A program made the position numbers and the translations under genes. A DNA stretch of 59,668 nt from an uncultured Alphaproteobacteria bacterium. GTDB lineage: Bacteria > Pseudomonadota > Alphaproteobacteria > RF32 > CAG-239. The stretch's first letter is position 1; each line of letters starts with the position of its first letter. Below the pieces are notes generated by a model, which saw nothing but the letters and a program-made list of their open reading frames with translations, searched no databases and was not told the origin of the DNA. Below, piece by piece: positions 7,505 through 16,212 of this stretch. Where the stretch lies: positions 1 through 59,668 of the forward strand of contig CALXWF010000027.1 in assembly GCA_944392285.1 (NCBI GenBank), written 5' to 3'.

Positions 7505-9481
7505 TTAAAACAATCTCAACACGGCCTGAGAAGCCTGAGAGGCGAGCGAGAGGGAATTAACGGCGAGCTGTTGGGAAGTCTGTAAGGCCAGCATATTAGC
7601 CGCTTCCTGATTCATGTCAGCCAACGTTAATTTATCGGCTCCTTCTTCCAAAACATTAATCAGATTTTCGGTAAAATTCTGCCGGTTTGTAACGATTGAA
7701 TAGTAGCTGCCATATTGTGAAGCATAACCGCGCAAAACATTTATGGCGTTTTCAAGTTCGTCGATTGAATGCTCTACGCCGGACAAAGTCCGCCAGTCTG
7801 CTGCCGTTAGGCCGATATCCTGTGTCAAAGCACTGACACCCAATACTTCCAGTCCGGACGAACGGTCTTCGTTAAAATTAATTTTTAGTTTCTGCCCATC
7901 AAGCAGATTAATCCCTTTATAAGAGGCATCGGTAATTAAATTGTCATACTGTTCAAGAACGGTTTCAAATTGGGACAAAGAAGAAACAGTCTGGACGGGC
8001 TTCCATTTCGTTCGAGAGAAGTCAATGGCGGGTAGATCGGTAAACATATTATAACTTTCGCCGTTATCCCGGAAAGCGCTTAAAGAATGGAAATCATTGA
8101 TTTTTAAAGCCGTATCATTGCTGGAAACTGTTTGGGCCCAGGTATTATCGAGAGTCCAATAACCGGTATTGGCGGTATTTTGCACGTCTGTCAGACTGAG
8201 TTTGGCGCCGGCCGCAAATTCAATCAGACTGATTCCTGCCGGCGTTAGCATTTTAATGGCCGCGGCATCAGGGCTGTTTTGTTCAATGTGTATTTCGCTG
8301 CTGCCGCCGACTTTTATTGTACTGCCGGATGTCGTGGCATCTGTTTCCAAGGCTGAAAAAGTTGTTCCCTGACCTTTAATGTTGATAACTGATTTCCCGC
8401 TGATATTGAGGCAGCCGCCGCTGTTGGCCGTTAAGGCATAATTAAGCGTTCCTCCGCAATCTTTATGGAAAATATTGACCGCAGCGTTTTCAATATTGAT
8501 AACACTGCCGTAAGTGGCATATAAAGATTTTGACGTATCCGATGCCTCAAACTTACCATTCAGTTTTGCGCCGCTGCGGATGTTGAAAATACTTGATCTG
8601 ACAATCTCGGCAATCCGCTGGTTCGTTCCGGTGCCGCCGCCGTTGATATTTATGTTGAACTCACTGTTTTCGCATAAATTTACAATACTCTGATCAGAAG
8701 CGGTAATTCCTTTGATATTTCCTCCGGTGCCTTTGATATTAATGTTTCCCATAAGACGGACTTCCGATGTACGTATCTCAAAAACATTAGAAGCCCGAAC
8801 AAATCCGTCGATAGACGGCGCATTTATCTCCGTATTTAAATTTGCAAACACAACGTTTTGGGCATTCTCAGCATAGAAAACGGAATGTCTTCCGGAAGAA
8901 GCAAGCGTAACATTAAGATTATGCAAAGCCGTATTGTCAGCCATGGATATAGCGTGTTCAATAGTCCTGTCGGAAAGATTAAAATGAAGGCTTCCGCCTG
9001 TCTTGGATTGCGGATTCGTATAATCGGCACCGACCAGCGACTGTCCGTCATTCAAGGTCAGCGTCTGATTTTCCGATAAGGTAATATCGCCGTCAATAAC
9101 GATCAGTCCTCTTTGTCCGGAATCAATCGCGGCCAGCAGCTCTTCTTCGTCGGAAACGCGGGCAACGACCGGTTCGGCGGTTTCCATGGCCTGATTGGCG
9201 ACGGCCTTGGCCTGTTCGAGAAACTTAATGCCGGCGTCAATCGCCTCGGAGGCGCTCTTAATGGTCTGAATACCCTGCGACATCGCATCAAGCAGGGCCG
9301 TCAGATCCGCCGCCCGGTTGCTTAATGACGAAGCCGTGTAATAAGAGGAAGGATTGTCGATGGCCGAAGATACCTTAAGACCGGTTGCCAGACGGTTCTG
9401 CACAATACTCTGCTGACTTGCAATGTTTTGCAAGCTAAGCAAGTTACTGCGCATGGGCGCTGTTAAACTGATCCCCGACAT
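7505..9481 (-). CDS. Flagellin with a large beta-helix-like central insertion
   Basis: Structural protein of the flagellar filament. Residues 1-104 form the D0/D1 N-terminal coiled domain (SLQNIASQQSIVQNRLATGL, SAIDNPSSYYTASSL). Residues about 500-658 restore the C-terminal D1/D0 part (DASYKGINLLDGQ ... LALQTSQQLAVNSLSLASQA). Between them about 390 residues replace the variable region. They open with a pectate-lyase-like start (LLAAIDSG ... GDITLSENQTLTLNDGQSLVG) and continue as repeated short beta-strands with Asn ladders, typical of a right-handed parallel beta-helix. Three cysteines (270, 342, 357) sit in this insert, which is unusual for flagellin. A GAGG motif precedes the ATG by 9 bases. 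It is placed between fabZ and lpxA; motA-motB lie 31 kb away. The flagellin assignment is firm; the insert's fold is inferred and its function unknown. Confidence 0.9.
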   Translation of the reverse strand: MSGISLTAPMRSNLLSLQNIASQQSIVQNRLATGLKVSSAIDNPSSYYTASSLSNRAADLTALLDAMSQGIQTIKSASEAIDAGIKFLEQAKAVANQAMETAEPVVARVSDEEELLAAIDSGQRGLIVIDGDITLSENQTLTLNDGQSLVGADYTNPQSKTGGSLHFNLSDRTIEHAISMADNTALHNLNVTLASSGRHSVFYAENAQNVVFANLNTEINAPSIDGFVRASNVFEIRTSEVRLMGNINIKGTGGNIKGITASDQSIVNLCENSEFNININGGGTGTNQRIAEIVRSSIFNIRSGAKLNGKFEASDTSKSLYATYGSVINIENAAVNIFHKDCGGTLNYALTANSGGCLNISGKSVINIKGQGTTFSALETDATTSGSTIKVGGSSEIHIEQNSPDAAAIKMLTPAGISLIEFAAGAKLSLTDVQNTANTGYWTLDNTWAQTVSSNDTALKINDFHSLSAFRDNGESYNMFTDLPAIDFSRTKWKPVQTVSSLSQFETVLEQYDNLITDASYKGINLLDGQKLKINFNEDRSSGLEVLGVSALTQDIGLTAADWRTLSGVEHSIDELENAINVLRGYASQYGSYYSIVTNRQNFTENLINVLEEGADKLTLADMNQEAANMLALQTSQQLAVNSLSLASQASQAVLRLF

Positions 9482-9519
9482 TCTACCGGCCTCAAAAAAG
9501 TTATTCTTTCAATATATTT

Positions 9520-9548
9520 ATATTACCATAGTTTCCTAGTATAAGCAA
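9520..9548 (-). promoter_or_regulatory. Candidate promoter of the flagellin gene
   Basis: On the minus strand TTGCTT (9543-9548), a 17-bp spacer and TAATAT (9520-9525) lie about 40 bases before the flagellin start. I see no sigma28-type or sigma54-type flagellar promoter in the 188-bp gap. Moderate match only. Confidence 0.35.
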
Positions 9549-9613
9549 CAGATATTAACAAAGCTTTAGCGTAATGTTATTTTTCGTCAATTCACACTGA
9601 ACGCGCTTTTGTC

Positions 9614-9641
9614 AAAAACGGGGCTGATTCTTTCAACCCCG
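9614..9641 (-). terminator. Terminator after fabZ
   Basis: On the minus strand CGGGGTTGA, a short loop and TCAGCCCCG form a 9-bp stem with one G-U pair, followed by TTTTT. It lies 28 bases after the fabZ stop and separates the upstream envelope operon from the flagellin gene. Confidence 0.75.
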
Positions 9642-9668
9642 CCGACGCAAAAATCAAGAGAAGTTCAA

Positions 9669-10115
9669 TTAAGCCAGCATTGCCGTAAACTCGGCCTCTG
9701 AAACCACTTTTCCGTCAACCATGCATTCTCCGCGGAAGACAAAAATTTTGCCGCGATCTTTAATTTTTTCAACATGCATCTTCAGCTGATCACCGGGTTT
9801 AACAGGTTTTCTAAATTTAACCCCGTCAATTGACATAAAGAAAACGCCGAATTTTTTATTTTTATAATCTTCAATGTTAGAAACCACGACGGCACCTGCT
9901 GTCTGAGCCATAGCCTCAATCTGCAAGACACCGGGCATAACCGGATTTCCCGGGAAATGTCCCTGGAAAAATTCTTCGTTCATGGTAACGTTTTTGGTTC
10001 CGATACCTTTAACACCCGGAACTTCAACTTCCAATCTATCAACCAGCAAAAACGGATAACGATGCGGCAGCATCTCCATTATTTCTTCAACTTGATAAAT
10101 TTTTGTCTCTGACAT
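9669..10115 (-). CDS. fabZ: 3-hydroxyacyl-[ACP] dehydratase FabZ
   Basis: Dehydrates beta-hydroxyacyl-ACP in fatty-acid elongation and competes with LpxA/LpxD for hydroxyacyl-ACP. It has the single hot-dog fold with the signature LPHRYPFLLVDR, the catalytic His in GHFPGNPVMPG and the catalytic Glu in QIEAMAQTAG. The open frame extends to a TTG at 10139, but the ATG at 10115 has AGAGGA eight bases upstream and gives the usual length (148 aa). It follows lpxD by 31 bases in the same operon and is closed by an intrinsic terminator. Confidence 0.96.
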   Translation of the reverse strand: MSETKIYQVEEIMEMLPHRYPFLLVDRLEVEVPGVKGIGTKNVTMNEEFFQGHFPGNPVMPGVLQIEAMAQTAGAVVVSNIEDYKNKKFGVFFMSIDGVKFRKPVKPGDQLKMHVEKIKDRGKIFVFRGECMVDGKVVSEAEFTAMLA

Positions 10116-10146
10116 TTTTACATCCTCTGTTATTAACAATTATTTT

Positions 10147-11172
10147 CTAAGACTTTTTACCACTGCTTGCTAACTTTTGTAAAGTAGCAATTTGCTTCAT
10201 GGCTTGTTTAATCGGCACGGCAGGTGTTCCCCACACCACTTCACCGACCGGAATATCACGCATAACGCCGCCCTGAGCCCCGATTTGGGCACCGGTTCCG
10301 ATATGAATATGGTCTGCCACACCGGCTTGTCCGGCACAAACCACAAAATCACCAAACTCACAACTACCGGCAATACCTGTCTGTGATACAAGAACACACC
10401 CGCGACCGATATGACAGTTATGGGCAACCTGAACCAGATTATCCACACGGCACCCGTCACCGATAACCGTATCATCTAAGGCACCGCGGTCAATACAAGC
10501 ATTGGCACAAACCTCAACGTCATTTCCTAAAATCACCCGACCGATTTGCGGCAATTTCTTATGACCGTTTGGCCCCATAATAAAGCCAAAACCGTCATTA
10601 CCGATTTGCGCCCCGCTGTATATAAAGCAATCATCGCCCATAATCGTGTGTGAAACCATCGCCCCGGAATCTATCCGACAACGATTGCCAATCTTACACC
10701 CATGAGCAATCACCACATGGTGCCCGATTAAACAATCATCTCCAAGCTCAACGCCGTCTTCAATCACGCTATATTCGCCGATATAACAATTTTTGCCGAT
10801 TTTTGCCGTCGGCGCCACAACAGCGGTTGCGGCAATTTTTCTTTGCGGTTCGGGTTCTGCGTACATTTTCAAATTAAGCAAACGATACGCCTCTTGCGGA
10901 TTTTTAGCCACCAATGCAGCCACGCCGTCCGGAACCAAAGGCAAAAATTCTTCCGTAGTCACGCAAGCCGTAGCTTTCATCTCTTTGGCCGCTTCTTTCA
11001 TTTTTTTATCATAAAAGAAGCAAATATCCCCCTCACCGGCCTTAGGCATCATCTTAATCTCATGCACGCTGATTTGTGCCTTTGAAGCATCAACCAGCTC
11101 TGCCGCACAAATTTCGGCCACCTCAGCCAGAGTAAAAGGCCCTCTGTTATTATAAAAGCGCGTATCAGCCAT
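10147..11172 (-). CDS. lpxD: UDP-3-O-acylglucosamine N-acyltransferase
   Basis: Adds the N-linked hydroxyacyl chain to UDP-3-O-acylglucosamine, the third lipid A step. The 341 residues comprise an N-terminal uridine-binding domain (about 1-105), a long left-handed beta-helix of hexapeptide repeats (IGKNCYIGEYSVI onward) with the catalytic histidine region VQVAHNCHIG, and a C-terminal helix (IKQAMKQIATLQKL). It lies between bamA (18 bases upstream) and fabZ, the standard order. Confidence 0.96.
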   Translation of the reverse strand: MADTRFYNNRGPFTLAEVAEICAAELVDASKAQISVHEIKMMPKAGEGDICFFYDKKMKEAAKEMKATACVTTEEFLPLVPDGVAALVAKNPQEAYRLLNLKMYAEPEPQRKIAATAVVAPTAKIGKNCYIGEYSVIEDGVELGDDCLIGHHVVIAHGCKIGNRCRIDSGAMVSHTIMGDDCFIYSGAQIGNDGFGFIMGPNGHKKLPQIGRVILGNDVEVCANACIDRGALDDTVIGDGCRVDNLVQVAHNCHIGRGCVLVSQTGIAGSCEFGDFVVCAGQAGVADHIHIGTGAQIGAQGGVMRDIPVGEVVWGTPAVPIKQAMKQIATLQKLASSGKKS

Positions 11173-11190
11173 TTGTCATCTCCTCACTTT

Positions 11191-13449
11191 TTACAATCTG
11201 GTTCCGAAATTCAGGCGGAAAACCTCTGTTTCATCATAATCTTCTTTAACAATCGGGAAGGCAAAGTCGATATCAATCTGCCCCATCGGTGACAACCACT
11301 GGAAGCCGAAACCGGCAGCCACGCGCGGCGTGTCTGAATAATCGACATAACGTTCATCAATATTATCCGGCTTGCCGAGCATACCCATATCAACAAAAGT
11401 ACGTCCCTTAATACCAAGTTCATCCAAGCCTATCGGGAAAATCATTTCCGCACCTGAATAAACCATCCAGTTACCGCCCAAAGCATCTTTGGTAAACTTA
11501 TCTCTGGCACCGATACCGGCCGTTTCAAAACCGCGCAAGGTTGAACCGCCGAGATAATAACGATTGGACAAGCGAACATCTTTGCCGTTATAACCGACAA
11601 TATAACCGGCATTAACAAAAAACTTGAAGGTATAGTAGTCGGCCAAAGTATAGTAAGTATAAGCCTTTCCGTCAAACTTCAAATATTTTTCATCCCCGCC
11701 GAGACCGGCTACATCATTACCGAAAGACAAATAATATCCTTCTTTGGGGTTTATCGCACTGTCGCGCTTATCATAAACGACCGTCTGACCGATAACCGAA
11801 GCATTGTAACTTCCCGCTTCTTCCTTAATATAATAAGAAGCATCTTGGTCAACATTGCTGATTTTATCCTGACGCAAAGTATAGCGCAAATACTGATACA
11901 AATCATCGGTATAATTCCACCCCAAGCGTAACCGACCGCCGGTAGTTTCTTCATCATAAGAACTTTCATCCTGATAATCCGTATCTGTACGGAACAAATC
12001 AATACCTGCAGACAAACGACGCCCCATAAAATATGGCTCGGTAAAACTTGCCTGATATTCAGACGTACGCTGAGAAACCGCAAGGTCCAAACCAAGCTGT
12101 TGTCCGCGCCCTTGGAAGTTATTTTCCGTCACACCGGCACGAACCAAAGCACCGTTAACCGTTGAATAACCGACACCGACATTAAAATATCCGGTAGATT
12201 TTTCTTCAACATTGACATTGATATCTGCCTTATTTTCATCTTGCGGCACGGTTTGAATGTCAACTTTGCTGAAATAATTCAAATTTTCGACATTTCTGCG
12301 AGAATCCTTAATCTTAGAGGCATTAAAGGCATCTCCCTCATCAATACGAAACTCTCTGCGAATAACCTCATCACGCGTACGCGTATTTCCGTTAATATTA
12401 ATCCGGTTAACAAAAATGCGCTCACCTTCTTTAATTTCAAACTTAACCTTAATTTCGCCTTTTTGCGTGTCTTTTTCCAAAACCGGAATAACATCAACAA
12501 AAGCAAAACCTTTCTTACCGAGCTCCTCCGTCAAATCCGTAATTGTTTTATCAGCGGCCTCGGCATTATACCATTTGCCTTTTTCAAGCAAAACTTCTTC
12601 ATACAAAGGTGCAACATCAACCTCATCAATCTCTGAAACGATTTCAATATCGCTGACCTTATAACGTTTTCCCTCATCCAAAACAAAAGTCAAAACAAAA
12701 GAAGTTTTATCCGGGCTCAACTCAGCCACCGCCGACACAACCCGAAAATCGGCATAACCGCGTTTCAAATAAAAACGCCGCAGCATTTCTTTATCATAAT
12801 TGGTCTTTTCCGGGTCATAATTTTCGGCAGAAGAAAAAATCCGATACCAACGGCTTTCTTTGCTCATAATTTCTTCTTGCAAATCATCGTCGGAATAATG
12901 CCTGTTTCCTACAAAATTAACCTTATTAATGGCTGCAATCGGCCCTTCGTTGATTTCATAAATCAAATCGACACGATTTTGATCACGTTTAATGATTTTT
13001 GGCTCCACGACTGCCGCATAGCGACCGCTGCGCTTATAAACTTCCAAAATACGTTGCACATCCTCTTGCACTTTTGCGCGTGAATAAATTGAACGCGGCG
13101 CCAACTGAACTTCTGATTCCAACAAACTATCATCGACTTTGCTGTTGCCGTCAAACAGACGCTTGTTAATAATGGGGTTTTCAGCCACACTGATGGTAAG
13201 CAAGCCGTCATTTTGAAAATCAAACACCACATCCGTAAACAACCCCGTGGCATATAACTGCTTCAAAGCTTCGTCCAATTTTTCTTGAGAAACGGTCTGA
13301 TTTTTTTCAATCTCAATATAAGACATCACCGTTTCCGGCTCAACTCTTTCCAAACCGTCGATTTGAATATCACGCACATAAACGGCGGCCCGAGCTTCGG
13401 CAAACGCGAGCAAAGCGGCGGCAAAAGTCAGCAGAGGCAATTTTTTCAT
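11191..13449 (-). CDS. bamA: Outer membrane protein assembly factor BamA
   Basis: Central Omp85 component of the BAM complex, which inserts beta-barrel proteins into the outer membrane. The 752-aa protein has a Sec signal peptide (residues 1-21, ending AEARA), five POTRA domains (about 25-425) and a 16-strand barrel with the L6 VRGF-type motif present as TLRGFE. The barrel ends FRLNFGTRL: the final residue is Leu, where BamA and most outer-membrane barrels end in Phe or Trp. It sits between rseP and lpxD, as in most proteobacteria. It would be needed to insert the autotransporter at 51.4 kb. Confidence 0.96.
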   Translation of the reverse strand: MKKLPLLTFAAALLAFAEARAAVYVRDIQIDGLERVEPETVMSYIEIEKNQTVSQEKLDEALKQLYATGLFTDVVFDFQNDGLLTISVAENPIINKRLFDGNSKVDDSLLESEVQLAPRSIYSRAKVQEDVQRILEVYKRSGRYAAVVEPKIIKRDQNRVDLIYEINEGPIAAINKVNFVGNRHYSDDDLQEEIMSKESRWYRIFSSAENYDPEKTNYDKEMLRRFYLKRGYADFRVVSAVAELSPDKTSFVLTFVLDEGKRYKVSDIEIVSEIDEVDVAPLYEEVLLEKGKWYNAEAADKTITDLTEELGKKGFAFVDVIPVLEKDTQKGEIKVKFEIKEGERIFVNRININGNTRTRDEVIRREFRIDEGDAFNASKIKDSRRNVENLNYFSKVDIQTVPQDENKADINVNVEEKSTGYFNVGVGYSTVNGALVRAGVTENNFQGRGQQLGLDLAVSQRTSEYQASFTEPYFMGRRLSAGIDLFRTDTDYQDESSYDEETTGGRLRLGWNYTDDLYQYLRYTLRQDKISNVDQDASYYIKEEAGSYNASVIGQTVVYDKRDSAINPKEGYYLSFGNDVAGLGGDEKYLKFDGKAYTYYTLADYYTFKFFVNAGYIVGYNGKDVRLSNRYYLGGSTLRGFETAGIGARDKFTKDALGGNWMVYSGAEMIFPIGLDELGIKGRTFVDMGMLGKPDNIDERYVDYSDTPRVAAGFGFQWLSPMGQIDIDFAFPIVKEDYDETEVFRLNFGTRL

Positions 13450-13483
13450 CTCAACAAAATCCTTCCTGTAAGACAGTCATTTT

Positions 13484-14614
13484 TTAAGAAAACCATCTGT
13501 GAAACAAGCGCAAAACATCGTTCCAAGTTGCAAAGAGCATCAAAAACACCAAAACCCCAAACCCGAATTTGAACATGGCATCTTTGATTTTTTCGTTCAG
13601 CTCCCTTCTCGTTACCATCTCAACCACATAAATAACGACATGGCCGCCATCCAGCAACGGAATGGGAAATAAATTAATTAATCCGAGATTAATCGATAAC
13701 AAGGCCATAAAGATAACAAAATCAATAAACCCGCTTTGTTTGGAAATATCACCCGACATTTCGGCAATACGAATAATTCCGCCCAAATCATCTGTGCCGC
13801 GCTTGCCGCTAATCATCTGCCCGACACCGCGCAACGTCAACTTTGTAATCTGCCAGGTTTCCGCTCCGGCATCAACAAAAGCCTGCGGCAATGAAATTTG
13901 CTCTTTATTAAGCTCAACCGTGCTGACCGAGCGCACTCCCATCATCTTACGCTTAATTTTAGCACCGTTTGCAGCCTCAAGCTCGGTCACACTCAAAGGC
14001 ACGTTGAGGGTAAAAACTTTCTCGCCGCGCTTAACCTTAAGATTAACCTTCTCAGCCGTAGCCATATCAATCTCACGGCTAACTTCATCAAAACTTTTTA
14101 CCTCATGCCCGTCAACCGACAAGATTCTGTCATTAACCTGCAATCCTGCTTTTTCGGCAGAACTTCCGGCAATAACCTCTCCGATAACCGGCGGAAAGGT
14201 CACCTTTCCTAAAAAGAAAAAGACAGCGGCAAAAACCAAAATTGCAAACAAATAATTAGCCCCCGGACCGGCCAAAACGATAGCCAACTTTTTCCACGTC
14301 GGCTGAAACGGAAATGCACGTTTTTTGTCTTCGTCGCTTAAATTCTCGACATCTCCGCTGGTAGAGCTGGTTTCATCTCCGTCACCCAAAAACCGACAAT
14401 ATCCGCCCAAAGGCACAGCGGCAATTTTCCAATGTGTTCCTTTTTTATCGGTCCTGCCCCATAACTCTTTGCCGAACCCGATAGAAAATTCTTCAACTTT
14501 CACACCGCAAAAACGGGCAACCAAAAAATGTCCGAGCTCATGCACAAAAACCAAGATTCCCAACAATACAATGAAGGGAACCACATAATAAATCACATTA
14601 ACCAGCCATTCCAT
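13484..14614 (-). CDS. rseP: Site-2 intramembrane zinc metalloprotease RseP
   Basis: M50-family protease that cleaves membrane-embedded substrates such as anti-sigma factors and signal-peptide remnants. The zinc site HELGH is at residues 25-29 in the first membrane helix, and the second metal-site motif LDGGH lies near residue 325. A single recognisable PDZ domain (about 120-200) sits in the periplasmic loop. Length 376 aa is typical for the alphaproteobacterial form with fewer PDZ residues. It lies 34 bases upstream of bamA and 14 bases after cdsA. Confidence 0.95.
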   Translation of the reverse strand: MEWLVNVIYYVVPFIVLLGILVFVHELGHFLVARFCGVKVEEFSIGFGKELWGRTDKKGTHWKIAAVPLGGYCRFLGDGDETSSTSGDVENLSDEDKKRAFPFQPTWKKLAIVLAGPGANYLFAILVFAAVFFFLGKVTFPPVIGEVIAGSSAEKAGLQVNDRILSVDGHEVKSFDEVSREIDMATAEKVNLKVKRGEKVFTLNVPLSVTELEAANGAKIKRKMMGVRSVSTVELNKEQISLPQAFVDAGAETWQITKLTLRGVGQMISGKRGTDDLGGIIRIAEMSGDISKQSGFIDFVIFMALLSINLGLINLFPIPLLDGGHVVIYVVEMVTRRELNEKIKDAMFKFGFGVLVFLMLFATWNDVLRLFHRWFS

Positions 14615-14628
14615 TATTTATCTGCTTT

Positions 14629-15426
14629 CTAAAAATTATACTGCCACAAGCTAACCAAAAAGATAACCAAGACCAATACCGGAGCCGCGACCAAAACACC
14701 GTCAATCCGGTCAAAGACCCCGCCATGTCCGGGGATAAGATTACTGGAATCTTTTAAGCCCAAATGTCTTTTAACAGCCGATTCGAGCAAATCGCCCATC
14801 TGCGCAACCAAAGCCACGGCCGCACCATACAACATGTAGAAGACGAAACCTTCTCTTACGCCAAAGACATAAGAAACGCCCCAGCTGACCAAAGCCGCAA
14901 GCAACATCCCCCCGATTAATCCGGACCATGTTTTGTTCGGGCTGATTTTAGGAGCTAACTTCGGCCCTTTAACATTGGTACCGACCACATAACCGCCGAT
15001 ATCAACGGACCAAACCATCAGCAAAAACCACAAAGTTCCCTGAAAACCGGTCATCATATAGAGCCAAACCACCGCCCCGATACCCAAAGCAATATAAGGC
15101 ACGCCCCAAACCAACAAATTTCTGTGCTGTTCATCTTTAACTTTGAGCGTAATCAAAAACATAGAACCCAAAACGAAAACCAACAACCAAAGAGAAGGCA
15201 ACAGAAACACCGCTGCAGCCATCGGCAAAACATAACAAATCGCAAAGAAAACCGGGCGATTATTCTTAACCATATTTGCCCATTCCCAAGCAAGCATCCC
15301 GCCGACAACCAAGGCAAAGAGATGAACCAACGGATAACCGTAATACAAAATACCGACCGTAAGCGGCACCAAAACCAATGCCGATATAATACGTTTGACA
15401 ATTCCGTTCATCTTAGGCTTTTCCAT
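14629..15426 (-). CDS. cdsA: Phosphatidate cytidylyltransferase
   Basis: Makes CDP-diacylglycerol from phosphatidic acid and CTP, the branch point to all phospholipids. It is a polytopic inner-membrane protein with the family signature near the C-terminus (KRHLGLKDSSNLIPGHGG, then DRIDG). The frame is open to 15456, but the ATG at 15426 follows a GGGAGAGAAG ribosome site inside the end of uppS. This gives 265 aa and a 14-base overlap with uppS, implying translational coupling. PlsY at 17.7 kb supplies an upstream step of the same pathway. Confidence 0.94.
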   Translation of the reverse strand: MEKPKMNGIVKRIISALVLVPLTVGILYYGYPLVHLFALVVGGMLAWEWANMVKNNRPVFFAICYVLPMAAAVFLLPSLWLLVFVLGSMFLITLKVKDEQHRNLLVWGVPYIALGIGAVVWLYMMTGFQGTLWFLLMVWSVDIGGYVVGTNVKGPKLAPKISPNKTWSGLIGGMLLAALVSWGVSYVFGVREGFVFYMLYGAAVALVAQMGDLLESAVKRHLGLKDSSNLIPGHGGVFDRIDGVLVAAPVLVLVIFLVSLWQYNF

Positions 15427-16126
15427 ATCTTCTCTCCCGATGGTTATAGTCTTCAATAATGGCGTTCAAAGTTTCTTTATTAAAATCAGGCCACAAAACC
15501 GGACTAAAATAAAACTCGGCATAAGCAACCTGCCACAAAAGATAATTACTGATACGCTGCTCGCCGCTGCTGCGAATAACCAGGTCCGGATCCGGCATAT
15601 CTTTGGTATAGAGCATATCAGAAAACATTTTTATATCAACATCTTCGGGCAAGATATCACCTCTTTTTGCCAAAGTCGCAATTTTTCTGGCTGCCTGCAC
15701 AATCTCTTGTCTGGAGCCATAACTGAGAGCAATGCACAGAGTCATTCTGTCATTATTTATGGTCTGTTTTTCAATTTTTTCCATTTCTTCAACAATATCG
15801 GAGGCCAACATATGCCTTTCACCGATAAAGCGAATTCTTACCCCTTTTTCCTGAATTTCTTTAAAATCAGTCTTCAAATAATCACGCAACAGACTCATCA
15901 AGCCGTTAACTTCTTCGGGGCTGCGCTGCCAATTTTCGGTTGAAAAAGCATAGAGCGTCAAATATTTAACCCCGGCCTCGGCGGCAGCTTCCGTCACGAT
16001 TTTTACGGCCTCAGCACCTTTTTTATGGCCAGCCAAACGCGGCAACCCTCTTTTGGTTGCCCAGCGCCCGTTACCGTCCATAATAATGGCAATATGTTGA
16101 AGAGTATTCTTTTTATTATCTGTCAT
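15413..16126 (-). CDS. uppS: Undecaprenyl diphosphate synthase
   Basis: Cis-prenyltransferase that extends farnesyl diphosphate to the C55 lipid carrier used for peptidoglycan and O-antigen. It has the catalytic-Asp signature IIMDGNGRWATKRGLPRL near the N-terminus, the YAFSTENWQRS substrate motif, and the C-terminal RSSGEQRISNYLLWQ and EFYFSP motifs. Length 237 aa is standard. It overlaps cdsA and is separated from frr by an 86-bp gap holding a strong hairpin. Confidence 0.96.
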   Translation of the reverse strand: MTDNKKNTLQHIAIIMDGNGRWATKRGLPRLAGHKKGAEAVKIVTEAAAEAGVKYLTLYAFSTENWQRSPEEVNGLMSLLRDYLKTDFKEIQEKGVRIRFIGERHMLASDIVEEMEKIEKQTINNDRMTLCIALSYGSRQEIVQAARKIATLAKRGDILPEDVDIKMFSDMLYTKDMPDPDLVIRSSGEQRISNYLLWQVAYAEFYFSPVLWPDFNKETLNAIIEDYNHRERRYGKA

Positions 16127-16168
16127 CTGAAAAGTTCATAATTATTTTTTATGTTAAACACGTCGCTT

Positions 16169-16195
16169 CGGCAGCGGGAAAAATTTCCCGCGCCG
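16169..16195. other. Strong hairpin between frr and uppS
   Basis: CGGC-A-GCGGGAAA-AA-TTTCCCGC-GCCG: a 12-bp stem with a one-base bulge and almost no loop. No T tract follows on either strand, so it is not a standard intrinsic terminator. It may be an mRNA stabiliser, a processing site or a protein-binding palindrome. Confidence 0.6.
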
Positions 16196-16212
16196 TTAAA
16201 ACACAATCTGAA

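Noticed and set aside
7505..9481. Reading the flagellin as an autotransporter or adhesin because of its beta-helix
   Set aside because: Both ends match flagellin D0/D1 helices closely, and there is no signal peptide or outer-membrane barrel.
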